Source: Proteus vulgaris | GTDB lineage: Bacteria > Pseudomonadota > Gammaproteobacteria > Enterobacterales > Enterobacteriaceae | Assembly (NCBI RefSeq): GCF_023100685.1 | Contig: NZ_CP090064.1 | Coordinates: 2,418,001 to 2,482,000 of the forward strand | DNA length: 64,000 nt | Reading direction: 5' to 3' | Shown: piece after piece, positions 28,288 through 38,558 of the stretch | How positions within the stretch are numbered: position 1 is the stretch's first letter | Layout of the letters: each line of letters opens with the position of its first letter | Notes under the pieces: generated by a model | The model's database searches: none | What the model was told of the DNA's origin: nothing | The model's input: only the letters and a program-made list of their open reading frames with translations | Made by a program: the position numbers and the translations under genes

Positions 28288-29196
28288 TCACTCTACTTTT
28301 AGTGATTTTAACCATTGTGCGAAATCTTCACCAAACTCTTCGTGCTGTATACCATATTCTACGAATGCTTTCATATACCCTAATTTATTACCACAATCGT
28401 GGCTTTTCCCTTGTAGGTGATAAGCCTCAACGGCTTCTTTTTCAATCAGCATCGCAATCGCATCAGTTAACTGAATTTCATCACCCGCACCTGGCGCTGT
28501 TTTTGCCAATAATGGCCAAATACTTTCAGATAACACATAACGGCCCACGATAGATAAATTTGAAGGGGCTTCTTCTTTCTTCGGTTTTTCGACAACACGA
28601 GTAATTGGTTTGCTATCACCTGGGCATAATTGTTCTCCCATGCAATCAACAATACCATAGTTAGAAACTTCATCTTCGGGTACTGGTTCAACTAAAATTT
28701 GGCTTGCCCCAGAGCGCTCAAAATGGGAAAGCATCTCTTTCAGGTTAACTTTGGTTAAATCTGCGCTGTATCTATCTAAAATGACATCAGGCAGAATAAC
28801 GGCAAAAGGCTCATCACCAATTAAAGGTTTTGCACATAAAATAGCGTGACCTAATCCTTTTGCGATCCCTTGACGAGTTTGCATGATAGTGACATGGCTT
28901 GGGCAAATACCTTGTACTTCTTCTAATAGTTGACGTTTAACTCGTTTTTCTAAAATAGCTTCTAATTCAAAGCTGGTATCAAAATGGTTTTCAATGGAGT
29001 TTTTAGAAGAATGTGTGACAAGGACAATTTCATTAATACCTGCTGCAATACATTCATTAACCACATATTGAATAAGTGGTTTATCAACCACAGGCAACAT
29101 TTCTTTCGGAATTGCCTTAGTTGCAGGTAACATTCTTGTACCTAATCCAGCAACAGGGATCACCGCTTTTCTAACTTTACGCACTGCTGATGACAT
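28288..29196 (-). CDS. galU: UTP-glucose-1-phosphate uridylyltransferase GalU
   Basis: GalU makes UDP-glucose from UTP and glucose-1-phosphate in the cytoplasm, the precursor for LPS core, O-antigen and UDP-glucuronate. It has 302 residues, as in E. coli. The nucleotide-binding motif [21 protein letters not shown] is at about residues 13-33, and [10 protein letters not shown] and VVEKP are further family motifs. Its neighbours rssB and hns match E. coli synteny. Confidence 0.96.
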   Translation of the reverse strand: MSSAVRKVRKAVIPVAGLGTRMLPATKAIPKEMLPVVDKPLIQYVVNECIAAGINEIVLVTHSSKNSIENHFDTSFELEAILEKRVKRQLLEEVQGICPSHVTIMQTRQGIAKGLGHAILCAKPLIGDEPFAVILPDVILDRYSADLTKVNLKEMLSHFERSGASQILVEPVPEDEVSNYGIVDCMGEQLCPGDSKPITRVVEKPKKEEAPSNLSIVGRYVLSESIWPLLAKTAPGAGDEIQLTDAIAMLIEKEAVEAYHLQGKSHDCGNKLGYMKAFVEYGIQHEEFGEDFAQWLKSLKVE

Positions 29197-29374
29197 TATA
29201 CTTCTCCTGCAATTCGTACCGTTCTATTTTTAAATATGAATGGGTACATAAAAAATAATCGCCAGAGTATACCAGCTAATATCTAAGGATAAACAGAGCC
29301 CTACCGCTTAATTGAGATAGTTCTTCATTTATGTTTAATATATGCACGATATTCTGTATTTATTTAATCTAAAT

Positions 29375-30394
29375 TTAACTTTTATAGATAGGGGAAAACA
29401 TTAATTTAATCTGATTCGTATTATCCCAAATTTTACATTGCCAATTTGTTCCTTCACATTTTATTTGGTTAATATATAAAAGTTGCAAAGTACCTAAAGG
29501 AACACCGCTATTCAATTCGAATTTTTTGCTCTCTGTTTTTATTTCAGCTCGTAATCCTGCTGATGCCAATAATATATTTTTTTTCTGTGTATGATAATAC
29601 CCTAAAGTGATAGGAAACTGCCCTTTTACACCTATTTCATTCAGCATTTTATTAAGTTTATTCAACATGTTATACATACTTGGAAGGGAACGATTTTTTT
29701 CTGACGATTTTAATACATCATTAAATACAACTCGTAAGAGTAAAGCGACCAAAAGCCCATTTTCGTCATCCCGTGATATATCAACACAATAAAAAATAAT
29801 TTGATCTTCTGATAAGGCAGCAATATCAAATAACAATCCCATTTTAGCAATATCATTTAACTGACGATAATTAACACAATATCCCGCTACAACTTGTTTA
29901 ACCTGAGGTTGCATCTGTTTTATGAACGACTGAATATAATGTGTATCTTTTCGCAAGCTATTCCAAAGAGGTTCTAAATGTATACCTTCTATTAATACTG
30001 ATTCAAAAAAACCTGGGCATAATACTTCAATAACTTTTTGTTTTAATTTATCGAGATGTGTTATTGGCTTAAGAAAAATTTCTTGCGCCCCTAAGCGCAA
30101 CATATCATCTACTTCAGACATATTATCTGTACATGAAATAGCAATAACAGGAATAGCAAGTTTACGTTGTTCAAGGTGACACAAAAACGTAGGGCCATTC
30201 ATAACCGGCATACGAATATCACATAAAATAAGGTCTGGTAATAATCCCTTATCTAATAAAGATAATGCTTGGCTACCGTTATCGGTTGTATAAACACACG
30301 CTTTTTCATGTGAGAAGTATTCCGTCAGCATAGTGCGAAAAACAACCTCATCATCAATTATCAAGATTTTTTTACCCACTAAGGCTTTATTCAT
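29375..30394 (-). CDS. rssB: RpoS-degradation adaptor response regulator RssB
   Basis: RssB delivers the stationary-phase sigma factor RpoS to ClpXP. It has 339 residues (E. coli 337). The N-terminal receiver domain has acidic residues DDE at 14-16, phosphoacceptor Asp59 in LILCDIRMPVMNG, and conserved Lys in FLKPI. The C-terminal half is a degenerate PP2C-like domain. The C-terminal half is weakly conserved against E. coli, as is usual. It is divergent from ychJ. Confidence 0.9.
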   Translation of the reverse strand: MNKALVGKKILIIDDEVVFRTMLTEYFSHEKACVYTTDNGSQALSLLDKGLLPDLILCDIRMPVMNGPTFLCHLEQRKLAIPVIAISCTDNMSEVDDMLRLGAQEIFLKPITHLDKLKQKVIEVLCPGFFESVLIEGIHLEPLWNSLRKDTHYIQSFIKQMQPQVKQVVAGYCVNYRQLNDIAKMGLLFDIAALSEDQIIFYCVDISRDDENGLLVALLLRVVFNDVLKSSEKNRSLPSMYNMLNKLNKMLNEIGVKGQFPITLGYYHTQKKNILLASAGLRAEIKTESKKFELNSGVPLGTLQLLYINQIKCEGTNWQCKIWDNTNQIKLMFSPIYKS

Positions 30395-30543
30395 TGGTTA
30401 CTCCAGTAACTATCGTTTCACATGCTGATAAATTAGCGATACATTACTAGTTTAGTTCAACATTGACGTTAATTATTCTCAATCATTACTTTTTTCAATC
30501 TATGGGAAATCGTCATACTAATAACGTGAGTTAGGACATTATT

Positions 30544-31017
30544 TTGTCGAATTTATGCCCCTGTAATAGCCAATTATTCTACTCTGATTGCTGTGAGCCT
30601 TACCATTCGGGGCAAAAAAATGCCCCAACAGCAGAAGCATTAATGCGTTCGCGTTATAGCGCATTCGTTAAACATAATGCTGATTACTTAATAAAGACGT
30701 GGCACCCCTCTTGCCGTGTTGCATCCTTGCACGATGAATTAACTTCAGGCTTTCCAAATACGCAATGGCTTGGACTCAAAATTATCTCATTACAAGCGAG
30801 CACAAATAAAAATGAGGCATACGTTGAATTCTCGGCTTGCTTTATTGAAAGAAATGCCGATGATAAACAGTACTTACATGAACGCTCTCGTTTTCTAAAA
30901 ATAGACGGCTGTTGGTTTTATATTGACGGTGTGAAACCGAAAGTGGGACGAAACGATCCCTGCCCTTGTGGTTCAGGGCGTAAATACAAAAAATGTTGTG
31001 AAAATAACATCAAATAA
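30544..31017 (+). CDS. ychJ: YchJ family SEC-C motif protein
   Basis: This 157-residue protein of unknown function has zinc-binding SEC-C-like motifs at both ends: [13 protein letters not shown] near the start and [15 protein letters not shown] at the end. RSRYSAFV and [11 protein letters not shown] are the family core. The start is TTG at 30544, supported by AGGA nine bases upstream, by alignment with E. coli MSQLCPCGS, and by the lack of a better start. It precedes purU by 38 bases and probably shares its transcript. Confidence 0.9.
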   Translation: MSNLCPCNSQLFYSDCCEPYHSGQKNAPTAEALMRSRYSAFVKHNADYLIKTWHPSCRVASLHDELTSGFPNTQWLGLKIISLQASTNKNEAYVEFSACFIERNADDKQYLHERSRFLKIDGCWFYIDGVKPKVGRNDPCPCGSGRKYKKCCENNIK

Positions 31018-31055
31018 TTGCAAACACAGAAGTAAAAGAAAGGATTTATCCATAC

Positions 31056-31904
31056 ATGCAACACCCAAATACTCAAAAAAAAATACTGCGTACTATTTGT
31101 CCTGATGCAAAAGGACTTATCGCTAAAATCACCAATATTTGCTACAAGCATCAATTAAATATTGTTCAAAATAGTGAATTTGTTGATCATCGTACTGGTC
31201 GCTTTTTTATGCGTACTGAGCTTGAAGGTATCTTTAATGATGAAACTTTTCTTGCTGATTTAGATGATGCATTACCGCAAGGTTCTCAACGTGAATTGAA
31301 TACCGCAGGTCGTCGTCGCATTGTGGTTATGGTGACCAAAGAAGCACATTGCCTTGGCGATTTATTAATGAAGAGCGCATTTGGCGATCTGGATGTGGAA
31401 ATTGCCGCTGTTATTGGTAATCATGACACGTTAAAACATTTAGTAGAGCAATTTGATATTCCTTTCCATCTTGTTAGTCATGAAGGATTAACCCGTGATC
31501 AACATGATGAAAAGTTAATTGCACAAATTAATCAATACAAACCTGATTATGTTGTACTCGCAAAATACATGCGTGTATTAACACCTGCATTTGTACAAAA
31601 CTTCCCAAATCAAATTATCAATATTCACCACTCCTTCTTGCCGGCCTTTATTGGTGCTCGCCCTTACCATCAGGCTTACGAGCGCGGAGTCAAGATCATT
31701 GGTGCTACAGCTCACTACGTAAATGATAACTTAGATGAAGGCCCAATCATCACACAGAACGTAATTAACGTTGACCACACATTTTCTGCAGAAGATATGA
31801 TGAGAGCTGGTCGTGATGTTGAGAAAAATGTACTTAGCCATGCTTTATATTGGGTACTTTCACAACGTGTCTTCGTTTATGGTAACAGAACAATTATTTT
31901 ATAA
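31056..31904 (+). CDS. purU: Formyltetrahydrofolate deformylase PurU
   Basis: PurU hydrolyses 10-formyl-tetrahydrofolate to formate and tetrahydrofolate, balancing one-carbon pools and feeding PurT. It has 282 residues (E. coli 280). The N-terminal ACT regulatory domain (about 8-90) is followed by a formyltransferase-like domain with INIHHSFLPAFIGARPYHQA and the catalytic Asp region NDNLDEGPII. It is nearly identical to E. coli in these parts. A strong terminator follows. Confidence 0.96.
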   Translation: MQHPNTQKKILRTICPDAKGLIAKITNICYKHQLNIVQNSEFVDHRTGRFFMRTELEGIFNDETFLADLDDALPQGSQRELNTAGRRRIVVMVTKEAHCLGDLLMKSAFGDLDVEIAAVIGNHDTLKHLVEQFDIPFHLVSHEGLTRDQHDEKLIAQINQYKPDYVVLAKYMRVLTPAFVQNFPNQIINIHHSFLPAFIGARPYHQAYERGVKIIGATAHYVNDNLDEGPIITQNVINVDHTFSAEDMMRAGRDVEKNVLSHALYWVLSQRVFVYGNRTIIL

Positions 31905-31949
31905 GTTCTCAAACCATGAATATTGAATACATTGTAGTTATCTAAAAAT

Positions 31950-31985
31950 AAACCGCGATACAAAACATATCGCGGTTTGTTTTAT
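31950..31985 (+). terminator. purU terminator
   Basis: AAACCGCGATA and TATCGCGGTTT form an 11-bp stem with a seven-base loop, followed by GTTTTAT. Confidence 0.85.
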
Positions 31986-32092
31986 CTTCTATTAATTTTC
32001 ACGTTTTTGCTTAAAATCAATACGATAGAGCGCAAAAGCTGAACAATACGCACATTTTTACAGCAAACGATCTACTTTTAGCAAAATAGCGC

Positions 32093-32120
32093 TTTACAGA
32101 TCTTCGGTATTTGGTATTAT
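32093..32120 (+). promoter_or_regulatory. tRNA-Tyr promoter
   Basis: -35 TTTACA (32093-32098) and -10 TATTAT (32115-32120) are separated by 16 bp. The GC-rich discriminator TGCGCCCGC follows, typical of stringently controlled stable-RNA promoters. It starts about 30 bases before the tRNA. Confidence 0.75.
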
Positions 32121-32158
32121 TGCGCCCGCTGTCACGGACAGCAGAACAATTTAATGTT

Positions 32159-32243
<85 letters not shown>

Positions 32244-32273
32244 TCTCTTCTTAGCTTCATCCCAATAGATTTT

Positions 32274-33137
32274 TTATCCCATTTTTCCAATCAAATCAAT
32301 AAAACGATTCAACACGCTTGAATGATACTTAGATTTATAAATATAACAGTTGTACAGTATTGTAGGTTGAGTTAAAGGAATAAAACAGAGCTCTCCGTCA
32401 TACTCATCTTTCAATGGGTTTTCATCTGTAAATAAAAGAGAATGGTGCGTTTGAATAAAACGTAAACAACAATTAAGATCATCCATCATTCTAACGCAAA
32501 CAGATTTTCCCCCATCTCTTATTTCATTCTCTAATTTTTTTATTTTAGCTGTTTTGTATAATGCGGGATCACATAACCAAATATTTTCACTTAAGAGTTT
32601 ATCAATATTCTTATTAGCACTATTAGCAACTTCTTGCTGACAACAAATCCCCAGATATTTATTGTCTATTTTATGAATAAGACTAAATCTTTCACTAATA
32701 ATTTTCTCTGAACTTAATATTAATGTATTTCCATCATAGTCGGGTATTTCATCAAAGTTTTCTTTTGAGAATCGCATTATATTTATATGTGAATAATTTT
32801 TATTAGCTGCCTGATAAAGTTGTGTTAAATACTGGCTTTTCCCCCAATCATAATAAACATGAATACTATTATTAATAATACCTGTGGTATGTTTTTTTGT
32901 TATCTCTTTTTCCTGAAGATAAAGTGATTTTAAATCATTATAAAGTTCAAGCCCTTCTTGCGTTAAGCTCATACCAAACTTCTCTCGCTTAAATAGACGC
33001 TTTCCCAATACTGCCTCAAAGTCCTTTATAGACTTAGCAACTGGAGGTGTCGTTCGATTCATGACACGAGCAGCTTTACTTAATGAACCATTTTCAACTA
33101 CGGCCATAAAGGCTTCTAATTTACGAGAAAAAAACAT
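32274..33137 (-). CDS. LysR-family transcriptional regulator (orphan)
   Basis: The 287-residue protein has the N-terminal winged helix-turn-helix of LysR regulators (about 1-62, with FMAVVENGSLSKAARVMNRTTPPVAKSIKDFE split over the two helices and LTQEGLELY). The C-terminal effector domain is divergent, Asn/Lys-rich and matches no subfamily I can name. The gene is clearly more AT-rich than its neighbours, with a 425-base AT-rich region upstream, and it stands next to a tRNA gene; acquisition by transfer is an inference. Target genes are unknown. Confidence 0.85.
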   Translation of the reverse strand: MFFSRKLEAFMAVVENGSLSKAARVMNRTTPPVAKSIKDFEAVLGKRLFKREKFGMSLTQEGLELYNDLKSLYLQEKEITKKHTTGIINNSIHVYYDWGKSQYLTQLYQAANKNYSHINIMRFSKENFDEIPDYDGNTLILSSEKIISERFSLIHKIDNKYLGICCQQEVANSANKNIDKLLSENIWLCDPALYKTAKIKKLENEIRDGGKSVCVRMMDDLNCCLRFIQTHHSLLFTDENPLKDEYDGELCFIPLTQPTILYNCYIYKSKYHSSVLNRFIDLIGKMG

Positions 33138-33562
33138 AATTCACCATTCCTTTGCTGTGTTGAACAAATAATTTCATTAATTCATTTAATGTAAATATAG
33201 ATTAATTAATTTAAAAATTAATTTTATATAAATATTTCCTTACCTCCTTTTAATGAATACAATTTATAACCGCAATGCTATTTTTATTATGTCATTATTC
33301 CTTACATATAAAGAATAATAATACTTATATTCTTCTATCAAAGATTAGTTTATGTTTCTACTTTGTTTAATTAATAATTTTTATTATGCAATTAACTATT
33401 TTTATTAATTTATCGTACTTTCTTTGATTGCTCTTTATTTTATCTGATTTTATTTTTCTATTGATAAGCCGTGCCATGATTTAAGTGATTTACTTACATT
33501 CATTTTATGATCCTGATAGTATAAGGCATCCTATTATTCAATATATAAATGGTTACAGTCAC
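33138..33562. other. AT-rich intergenic region, no gene supported
   Basis: It lies between the divergent LysR gene and xthA and must hold both promoters. I see only very AT-rich sequence and no defendable operator, tRNA or small gene. An xthA start at 33485 is rejected in favour of 33563. Confidence 0.5.
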
Positions 33563-34369
33563 ATGAAATTTGTCTCTTTCAATATTAATGGTTTACGTGC
33601 TCGCCCTCACCAACTTGAAGCTATCATAGAAAAACACCAACCTGACGTTATCGGGCTTCAAGAAACGAAAGTTCATGATGATATGTTCCCATTAGAAAGT
33701 GTGGGATCTTTGGGCTACCATGTTTTTTATCATGGCCAAAAAGGACATTATGGCGTTGCCTTATTAACAAAAGCAAAACCTGTTGCAGTACGTAAAGGCT
33801 TTCCTGGCGATGACGAAGATGCTCAACGTCGAATGATCATGGCAGATATTGAAACACCCGCAGGATTACTCACTGTAATGAATGGGTACTTTCCTCAAGG
33901 TGAAAGTCGTGATCATGAAACTAAATTTCCAGCAAAAGAAAAATTCTATGCTGATTTACAAAATTACCTAACTACCAGTTTAAAACCAACCTCCCCAGTG
34001 CTTATTATGGGTGATTTAAATATTAGCCCAACAGATAAAGATATTGGCATTGGCGAAAATAATATGAAACGCTGGTTAAAAACAGGGAAATGTTCTTTCC
34101 TACCTGAAGAGCGTGAATGGCTGGCAACATTGATGGGCTGGGGATTAACAGATACTTTCCGCCAACAACATCCTGAAACAGATGATAAATTCTCGTGGTT
34201 TGATTATCGTTCTAAAGGATTTGATGACAACCGTGGACTACGTATCGATTTACTCTTAGCCAGTCGTTGTTTAGCGGATAATTGTATTTCAACAGGAATT
34301 GATTACGATATTCGTGGAATGGAAAAACCATCCGATCATGCCCCTGTATGGGCTGAATTTAAAATCTAA
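33563..34369 (+). CDS. xthA: Exodeoxyribonuclease III (AP endonuclease) XthA
   Basis: XthA cleaves abasic sites and trims 3' blocking groups in base-excision repair. From the ATG at 33563 it has 268 residues, exactly E. coli length; a longer frame from 33485 adds 26 residues not found in the family. Motifs are [19 protein letters not shown], the metal-binding Glu in [10 protein letters not shown], the [14 protein letters not shown] catalytic region, and the C-terminal SDHAPVW with the catalytic His. Confidence 0.95.
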   Translation: MKFVSFNINGLRARPHQLEAIIEKHQPDVIGLQETKVHDDMFPLESVGSLGYHVFYHGQKGHYGVALLTKAKPVAVRKGFPGDDEDAQRRMIMADIETPAGLLTVMNGYFPQGESRDHETKFPAKEKFYADLQNYLTTSLKPTSPVLIMGDLNISPTDKDIGIGENNMKRWLKTGKCSFLPEEREWLATLMGWGLTDTFRQQHPETDDKFSWFDYRSKGFDDNRGLRIDLLLASRCLADNCISTGIDYDIRGMEKPSDHAPVWAEFKI

Positions 34370-34387
34370 TCGTCTTTAATCATTATT

Positions 34388-34426
34388 CAAAAAAGCACTT
34401 CCTTATTATTTAAGGAAGTGCTTTTT
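34388..34426. terminator. Bidirectional terminator between xthA and topB
   Basis: AAAAGCACTTCCTTA pairs perfectly with TAAGGAAGTGCTTTT over a five-base loop, with A and T tracts on the flanks. Confidence 0.88.
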
Positions 34427-34435
34427 ATTTATGGC

Positions 34436-36397
34436 TTAATTATCAGTCGCAGCTTCTTTACTCTGCGCTTTATTTTTTGTGGCGCTTGCTTTGTTACTTC
34501 CTTTAGTTGCTGTCTTGCGCTTCTTATTATGCGCTGGCGCAGGAAGATTTCTGAAAGCTTGAATATTCGGGCGACGTTTCGCTTGAGTAATCAATTCTAT
34601 CAAGGTGTTATTTAATGGCATCATAAAATCTTGATATTTAAATTGTTTCTCACTAATTTGTGTGAGTATCGACTCCCAATGTGCAGTCATATCCGGTAAG
34701 GTTGCCATATCTGGCAATACATGAATTAATGCTCTACCCGCTGGCGTTGAATTAATGGCTCGTCCTTTCTTTTGCAAAAAACCACGTTTAAACAGTAATT
34801 CAATGATGCCCGCCCTTGTCGCTTCAGTACCTAATCCATCCGTCGCTCTTAGGATTTTCTTAAGTTCTTTATCTTGAACAAAGCGCGCAATACCTGTCAT
34901 GGCTGAAAGTAATGTTGCATCTGTAAAAGGCCTTGGAGGTTGTGTTTGTTTTTCAACAATCTCACCTTTTTCACACAACAGTTCATCACCTTTTTTTACT
35001 ATAGGTAATGCAGAACCATCATTTTCCGAATCTTGCTCTTTGGCACCTAATAACACACGCCAACCTGCTTGAGCTAAAAATCGAGCTTTAGCAATAAATT
35101 TACCGTTTTCAATATCAAGTTCAATCACGCATTTGCGATAAACCGCATCAGGCATAAATTGCATTAAATACTGGCGAGCAACAAGATAGTAAATATTTTT
35201 TTCGTTTTCATTTAACGAAATATTACCTGTTTTTGCTGTTGGAATAATGGCGTGGTGCGCATCCACTTTCTTGTCATCCCAGCAACGATTCTTTTTATCA
35301 ATATCTAAGGTTTCTTGCGGTAATAAACTTCCGTCATGCACGCTAATGGCATTAATCACCGCATGACGACCTGCAAAATGTTCATCTGGGAGATAACGAC
35401 TGTCAGAACGGGGATATGTGATTAATTTATGTGTTTCATATAATCGCTGACAGGTATCTAAGACTTGTTGTGCGCTTAAACCAAAGCGTTTTGCCGCTTC
35501 AATTTGTAATGCGGAAAGTGAAAAAGGAAGTGGTGCTATTTCAGACTCTTGCTTATCTTGATAATCCGTTACATTGGCAGGTTTGTCTTTAATTCTCTCA
35601 ACAACATGCTCTGCCAGTTTTCGGTTTAATAATCGCCCTTCCTCATCTTGCCAAGGTTCACAATGCTCACTAGGCTGCCAAATTGCAGTAAAGCGCTCAT
35701 CTGCAGGTGTCACAACGTGCGCTCTTACTTCAAAGAAATCTTTAGGCACAAAATTTTCAATTTCTTCATCACGACGAACCACTAAGCCTAATACTGGTGT
35801 TTGTACTCGCCCTACAGATAATACGCCTTGATAACCATTGCGCTGGCCTAAGAGCGTATATGCTCGAGTCATATTTATTCCATAAAGCCAGTCAGCCCTT
35901 GCCCTTGCTAAAGCCGATACACATAATGGAATAAATTCATGGTTATAACGTAATTTATCAATAGCGCGCGTCACTGCAGCTGGGTTTAAGTCATTAATTA
36001 AGCAACGACGCGCCTGCTTTCTTTGGTCTTCGCTGATATTTAAATAGTTAAGTACTTCATCGACTAACAACTGGCCTTCGCGATCGGGGTCACCTGCGTG
36101 GATCACTTCTTTTGCCTGCTTAAGTAGTGTCTTGATTGTTTCTAGCTGTTTTTTAACATCAGCTCGAGGCTTGAGTTGCCATTTTTCTGGAATAATAGGC
36201 AAATCATCTAACGACCAGCGGGCATACCGCGGGTCGTATGCATCCGGCTCAGCTTGTTCAAGCAAGTGACCAACACACCATGTCACATACTGGTTATCAC
36301 CACAAAGAATAAAGCCATCACCCCGTTTATGGGGTTTTGGCAATACATCAGCAATAGCACGAGCAAGGCTGGGTTTTTCTGCAATAAATAATCTCAT
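34436..36397 (-). CDS. topB: DNA topoisomerase III TopB
   Basis: TopB is a type IA topoisomerase that decatenates replication and recombination intermediates. Its 653 residues equal the E. coli length. The Toprim domain has [19 protein letters not shown] and [17 protein letters not shown], and the active-site Tyr is in [13 protein letters not shown] near residue 328. The C-terminus is a Lys-rich basic tail (about 625-653) and no zinc finger is present, as expected. It lies four bases after selD and is the last gene of ydjA-selD-topB. Confidence 0.96.
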   Translation of the reverse strand: MRLFIAEKPSLARAIADVLPKPHKRGDGFILCGDNQYVTWCVGHLLEQAEPDAYDPRYARWSLDDLPIIPEKWQLKPRADVKKQLETIKTLLKQAKEVIHAGDPDREGQLLVDEVLNYLNISEDQRKQARRCLINDLNPAAVTRAIDKLRYNHEFIPLCVSALARARADWLYGINMTRAYTLLGQRNGYQGVLSVGRVQTPVLGLVVRRDEEIENFVPKDFFEVRAHVVTPADERFTAIWQPSEHCEPWQDEEGRLLNRKLAEHVVERIKDKPANVTDYQDKQESEIAPLPFSLSALQIEAAKRFGLSAQQVLDTCQRLYETHKLITYPRSDSRYLPDEHFAGRHAVINAISVHDGSLLPQETLDIDKKNRCWDDKKVDAHHAIIPTAKTGNISLNENEKNIYYLVARQYLMQFMPDAVYRKCVIELDIENGKFIAKARFLAQAGWRVLLGAKEQDSENDGSALPIVKKGDELLCEKGEIVEKQTQPPRPFTDATLLSAMTGIARFVQDKELKKILRATDGLGTEATRAGIIELLFKRGFLQKKGRAINSTPAGRALIHVLPDMATLPDMTAHWESILTQISEKQFKYQDFMMPLNNTLIELITQAKRRPNIQAFRNLPAPAHNKKRKTATKGSNKASATKNKAQSKEAATDN

Positions 36398-36401
36398 TAC
36401 G

Positions 36402-37445
36402 TTAGTTAATCACTTCAATCAACGCTTTTCCTGCCACTGGCTCAGTTAACTCACCGATAGAGGTTAGTTCAATATCAAAACGAGCCGCGACGTCTTTAAC
36501 TTGTTCCACAGCTTCAGGTAATACAGCTAATAATAAGCCACCTGAAGTTTGTGGGTCGCAAAGTAATTTGCGTTGCATTTCAGTAATTTCACCAATCAAG
36601 TGTCCATAACTTTCGAAATTGCGCCCAGTACCTCCTGGTACACAACCTTTTTCGATATATGATTCAACTTCTGGCAATCTTGGTACTTGTGAAAAATGAA
36701 TAGTAGCTTGCACACCAGAGCCATCACAAATCTCACTCAAGTGACCTAATAAACCGAACCCTGTAACGTCGGTCATTGCAGTAACACCTTCGATATCAGA
36801 AAAATCAGCACCAGCTTTGTTCATACGGCACATCATTTCTGTTGCTAAACCTTGGTGTTCTGGTTTTAACAAACCTTTTTTCTCAGCAGTTGTTAACACA
36901 CCAATGCCTAAAGGTTTTGTTAAAAATAACTGGCATCCGGCTTTCGCTTCACTGTTTTTCTTTACTTTGCTCACAGGAACGACACCCGTTACAGCAAGCC
37001 CGAAAATAGGCTCTGGTGCATCAATAGAATGTCCACCAGCCAGTGAAATTCCAGCGTCTTGGCAAGCGGCTCGCCCACCTTCAATCACTTCACGTGCAAT
37101 TTCAGGCGCCAATTTATCAATAGGCCATCCCAAAATAGCAATTGCCATGATGGGTTTTCCGCCCATGGCAAAGATATCACTGATAGCATTCGTTGCAGCG
37201 ATGCGCCCGAAATCATAAGGGTTATCAACGATAGGCATAAAGAAATCTGTGGTACTAATAATACCGGTGCCATTTCCTAAATCATAAACAGCAGCATCAT
37301 CTTTGGTTTCATTACCCACGAGTAAATGAGGATCATGAAATTTAGCTTGCTCACTGTGCAAAATAGTTTCTAAAACTTTTGGCGAGATCTTACAACCACA
37401 GCCTGCACCATGACTGTATTGTGTTAAACGAATTGCTTCAGACAT
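36402..37445 (-). CDS. selD: Selenide, water dikinase SelD
   Basis: SelD makes selenophosphate from selenide and ATP, the selenium donor for selenocysteine tRNA and 2-selenouridine tRNA. It has 347 residues, as in E. coli. The catalytic HGAGCGCK motif has Cys16 (a Cys-type, not selenocysteine-type, enzyme), Cys18 and Lys19. ATP/metal-binding Asp residues are in [18 protein letters not shown]. It sits in the conserved ydjA-selD-topB order. Confidence 0.96.
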   Translation of the reverse strand: MSEAIRLTQYSHGAGCGCKISPKVLETILHSEQAKFHDPHLLVGNETKDDAAVYDLGNGTGIISTTDFFMPIVDNPYDFGRIAATNAISDIFAMGGKPIMAIAILGWPIDKLAPEIAREVIEGGRAACQDAGISLAGGHSIDAPEPIFGLAVTGVVPVSKVKKNSEAKAGCQLFLTKPLGIGVLTTAEKKGLLKPEHQGLATEMMCRMNKAGADFSDIEGVTAMTDVTGFGLLGHLSEICDGSGVQATIHFSQVPRLPEVESYIEKGCVPGGTGRNFESYGHLIGEITEMQRKLLCDPQTSGGLLLAVLPEAVEQVKDVAARFDIELTSIGELTEPVAGKALIEVIN

Positions 37446-37460
37446 AACATGCCATCCTTT

Positions 37461-38012
37461 TTAAAAATAAGTCACAAAATCAGTTAAATCGGCAGGAGAA
37501 ACCGTGTTTGGCGCTTTTAAGGCTGGTGTACCTATATACAGAAAGCCAATAATTTGGTCATGTTCACCACAGCCAAGTCCTTCTCTTACGACTGCATCAT
37601 GAGTCCAAGAGCCTGAACGCCAAATTCCCCCAAATCCTTGTGCAACAGCGGCCATTTGCATTGCTTGTACACTGCAACCAGCAGCAACCACTTGTTCCCA
37701 TTCAGGCACTTTCGGATGATCTTTCACTTTTGCAATAACTGTGATGATCAAAGGGGCACGAAAAGGTGCATTTTTTGCTTTTTCTTCAACTTCTGGCCCT
37801 AAATTACCCACAACAGCCGCTTTATGCAGTAATTGGCTAAAACGCTCAATGCCTTCGTTTTGCATCACAATAAAGTGCCAAGGCTTAAGTGCACCATGAT
37901 CAGGCGCACGCATACCCGCCTGTAAAATAGTATTAAGGGCTTCACTATCGGGGGCTGGAGTAGTCAGTCGAGAAGCTGAACGGCGGTTCAAAAGCAGTGT
38001 TAATGCATCCAT
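37461..38012 (-). CDS. ydjA: Nitroreductase-family flavoprotein YdjA
   Basis: The 183-residue FMN-dependent NAD(P)H oxidoreductase has the same length as E. coli YdjA. FMN-binding features are [13 protein letters not shown] near the start, [14 protein letters not shown] (about 33-46) and [14 protein letters not shown]. The physiological substrate is not known. It is the first gene of ydjA-selD-topB, 15 bases before selD. Confidence 0.92.
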   Translation of the reverse strand: MDALTLLLNRRSASRLTTPAPDSEALNTILQAGMRAPDHGALKPWHFIVMQNEGIERFSQLLHKAAVVGNLGPEVEEKAKNAPFRAPLIITVIAKVKDHPKVPEWEQVVAAGCSVQAMQMAAVAQGFGGIWRSGSWTHDAVVREGLGCGEHDQIIGFLYIGTPALKAPNTVSPADLTDFVTYF

Positions 38013-38558
38013 TTTTATTCTCCTGTCAGCATTTTATTTTAGCAAGATCCCATTCTTATGGGGATGGACAGTTCTTATCAATTCGCAGTATAACAAACTG
38101 TTATATTACCACCATCCACAGATTTAGGCGGGAATTTTTCTAAAAATCAGTTGTATGATTATTTAATCGTAATTTATTGTTCACAAAATGATTAATCTTA
38201 ACTTACCTAAGTTAATTTAAACTTATTTTGAACCTACTTTCCTTTGTAATTCGACTATTTCCTATATTACTTTGATGCCTTTTTATGTGACATTTTTTAG
38301 ATATTTTCACGTAAGATAAATGTTTGCTTAATAACACCTTAAACAAAAGGTTATCATTAATGGTTTCCTAAAAATCAATGACAGACATTCAATAAGAGCT
38401 ATATTAGAATATTCCTTCATTGTTATTGCTATTCCCTCTATTGCTAACAACATATTTTGTTTTAATAGTATGAGATTATGTGGATGTAGCCTGCTTACCA
38501 ATAATTCTAGCATGACTGTTTAGGATTAAAATTTAGCTTTACATGATGTGGAGATAAT
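38013..38558. other. Intergenic region between ydjA and sppA, no gene supported
   Basis: A 546-base AT-rich region separates these divergent genes and must carry both promoters. The 61-codon frame at 38328-38513 (minus) has no ribosome site or recognisable family. I see no hairpin with a T run or known operator. Confidence 0.5.

Noticed and set aside
38328-38513. 61-codon frame upstream of sppA
   Set aside because: No ribosome site or family, and composition typical of random AT-rich sequence.
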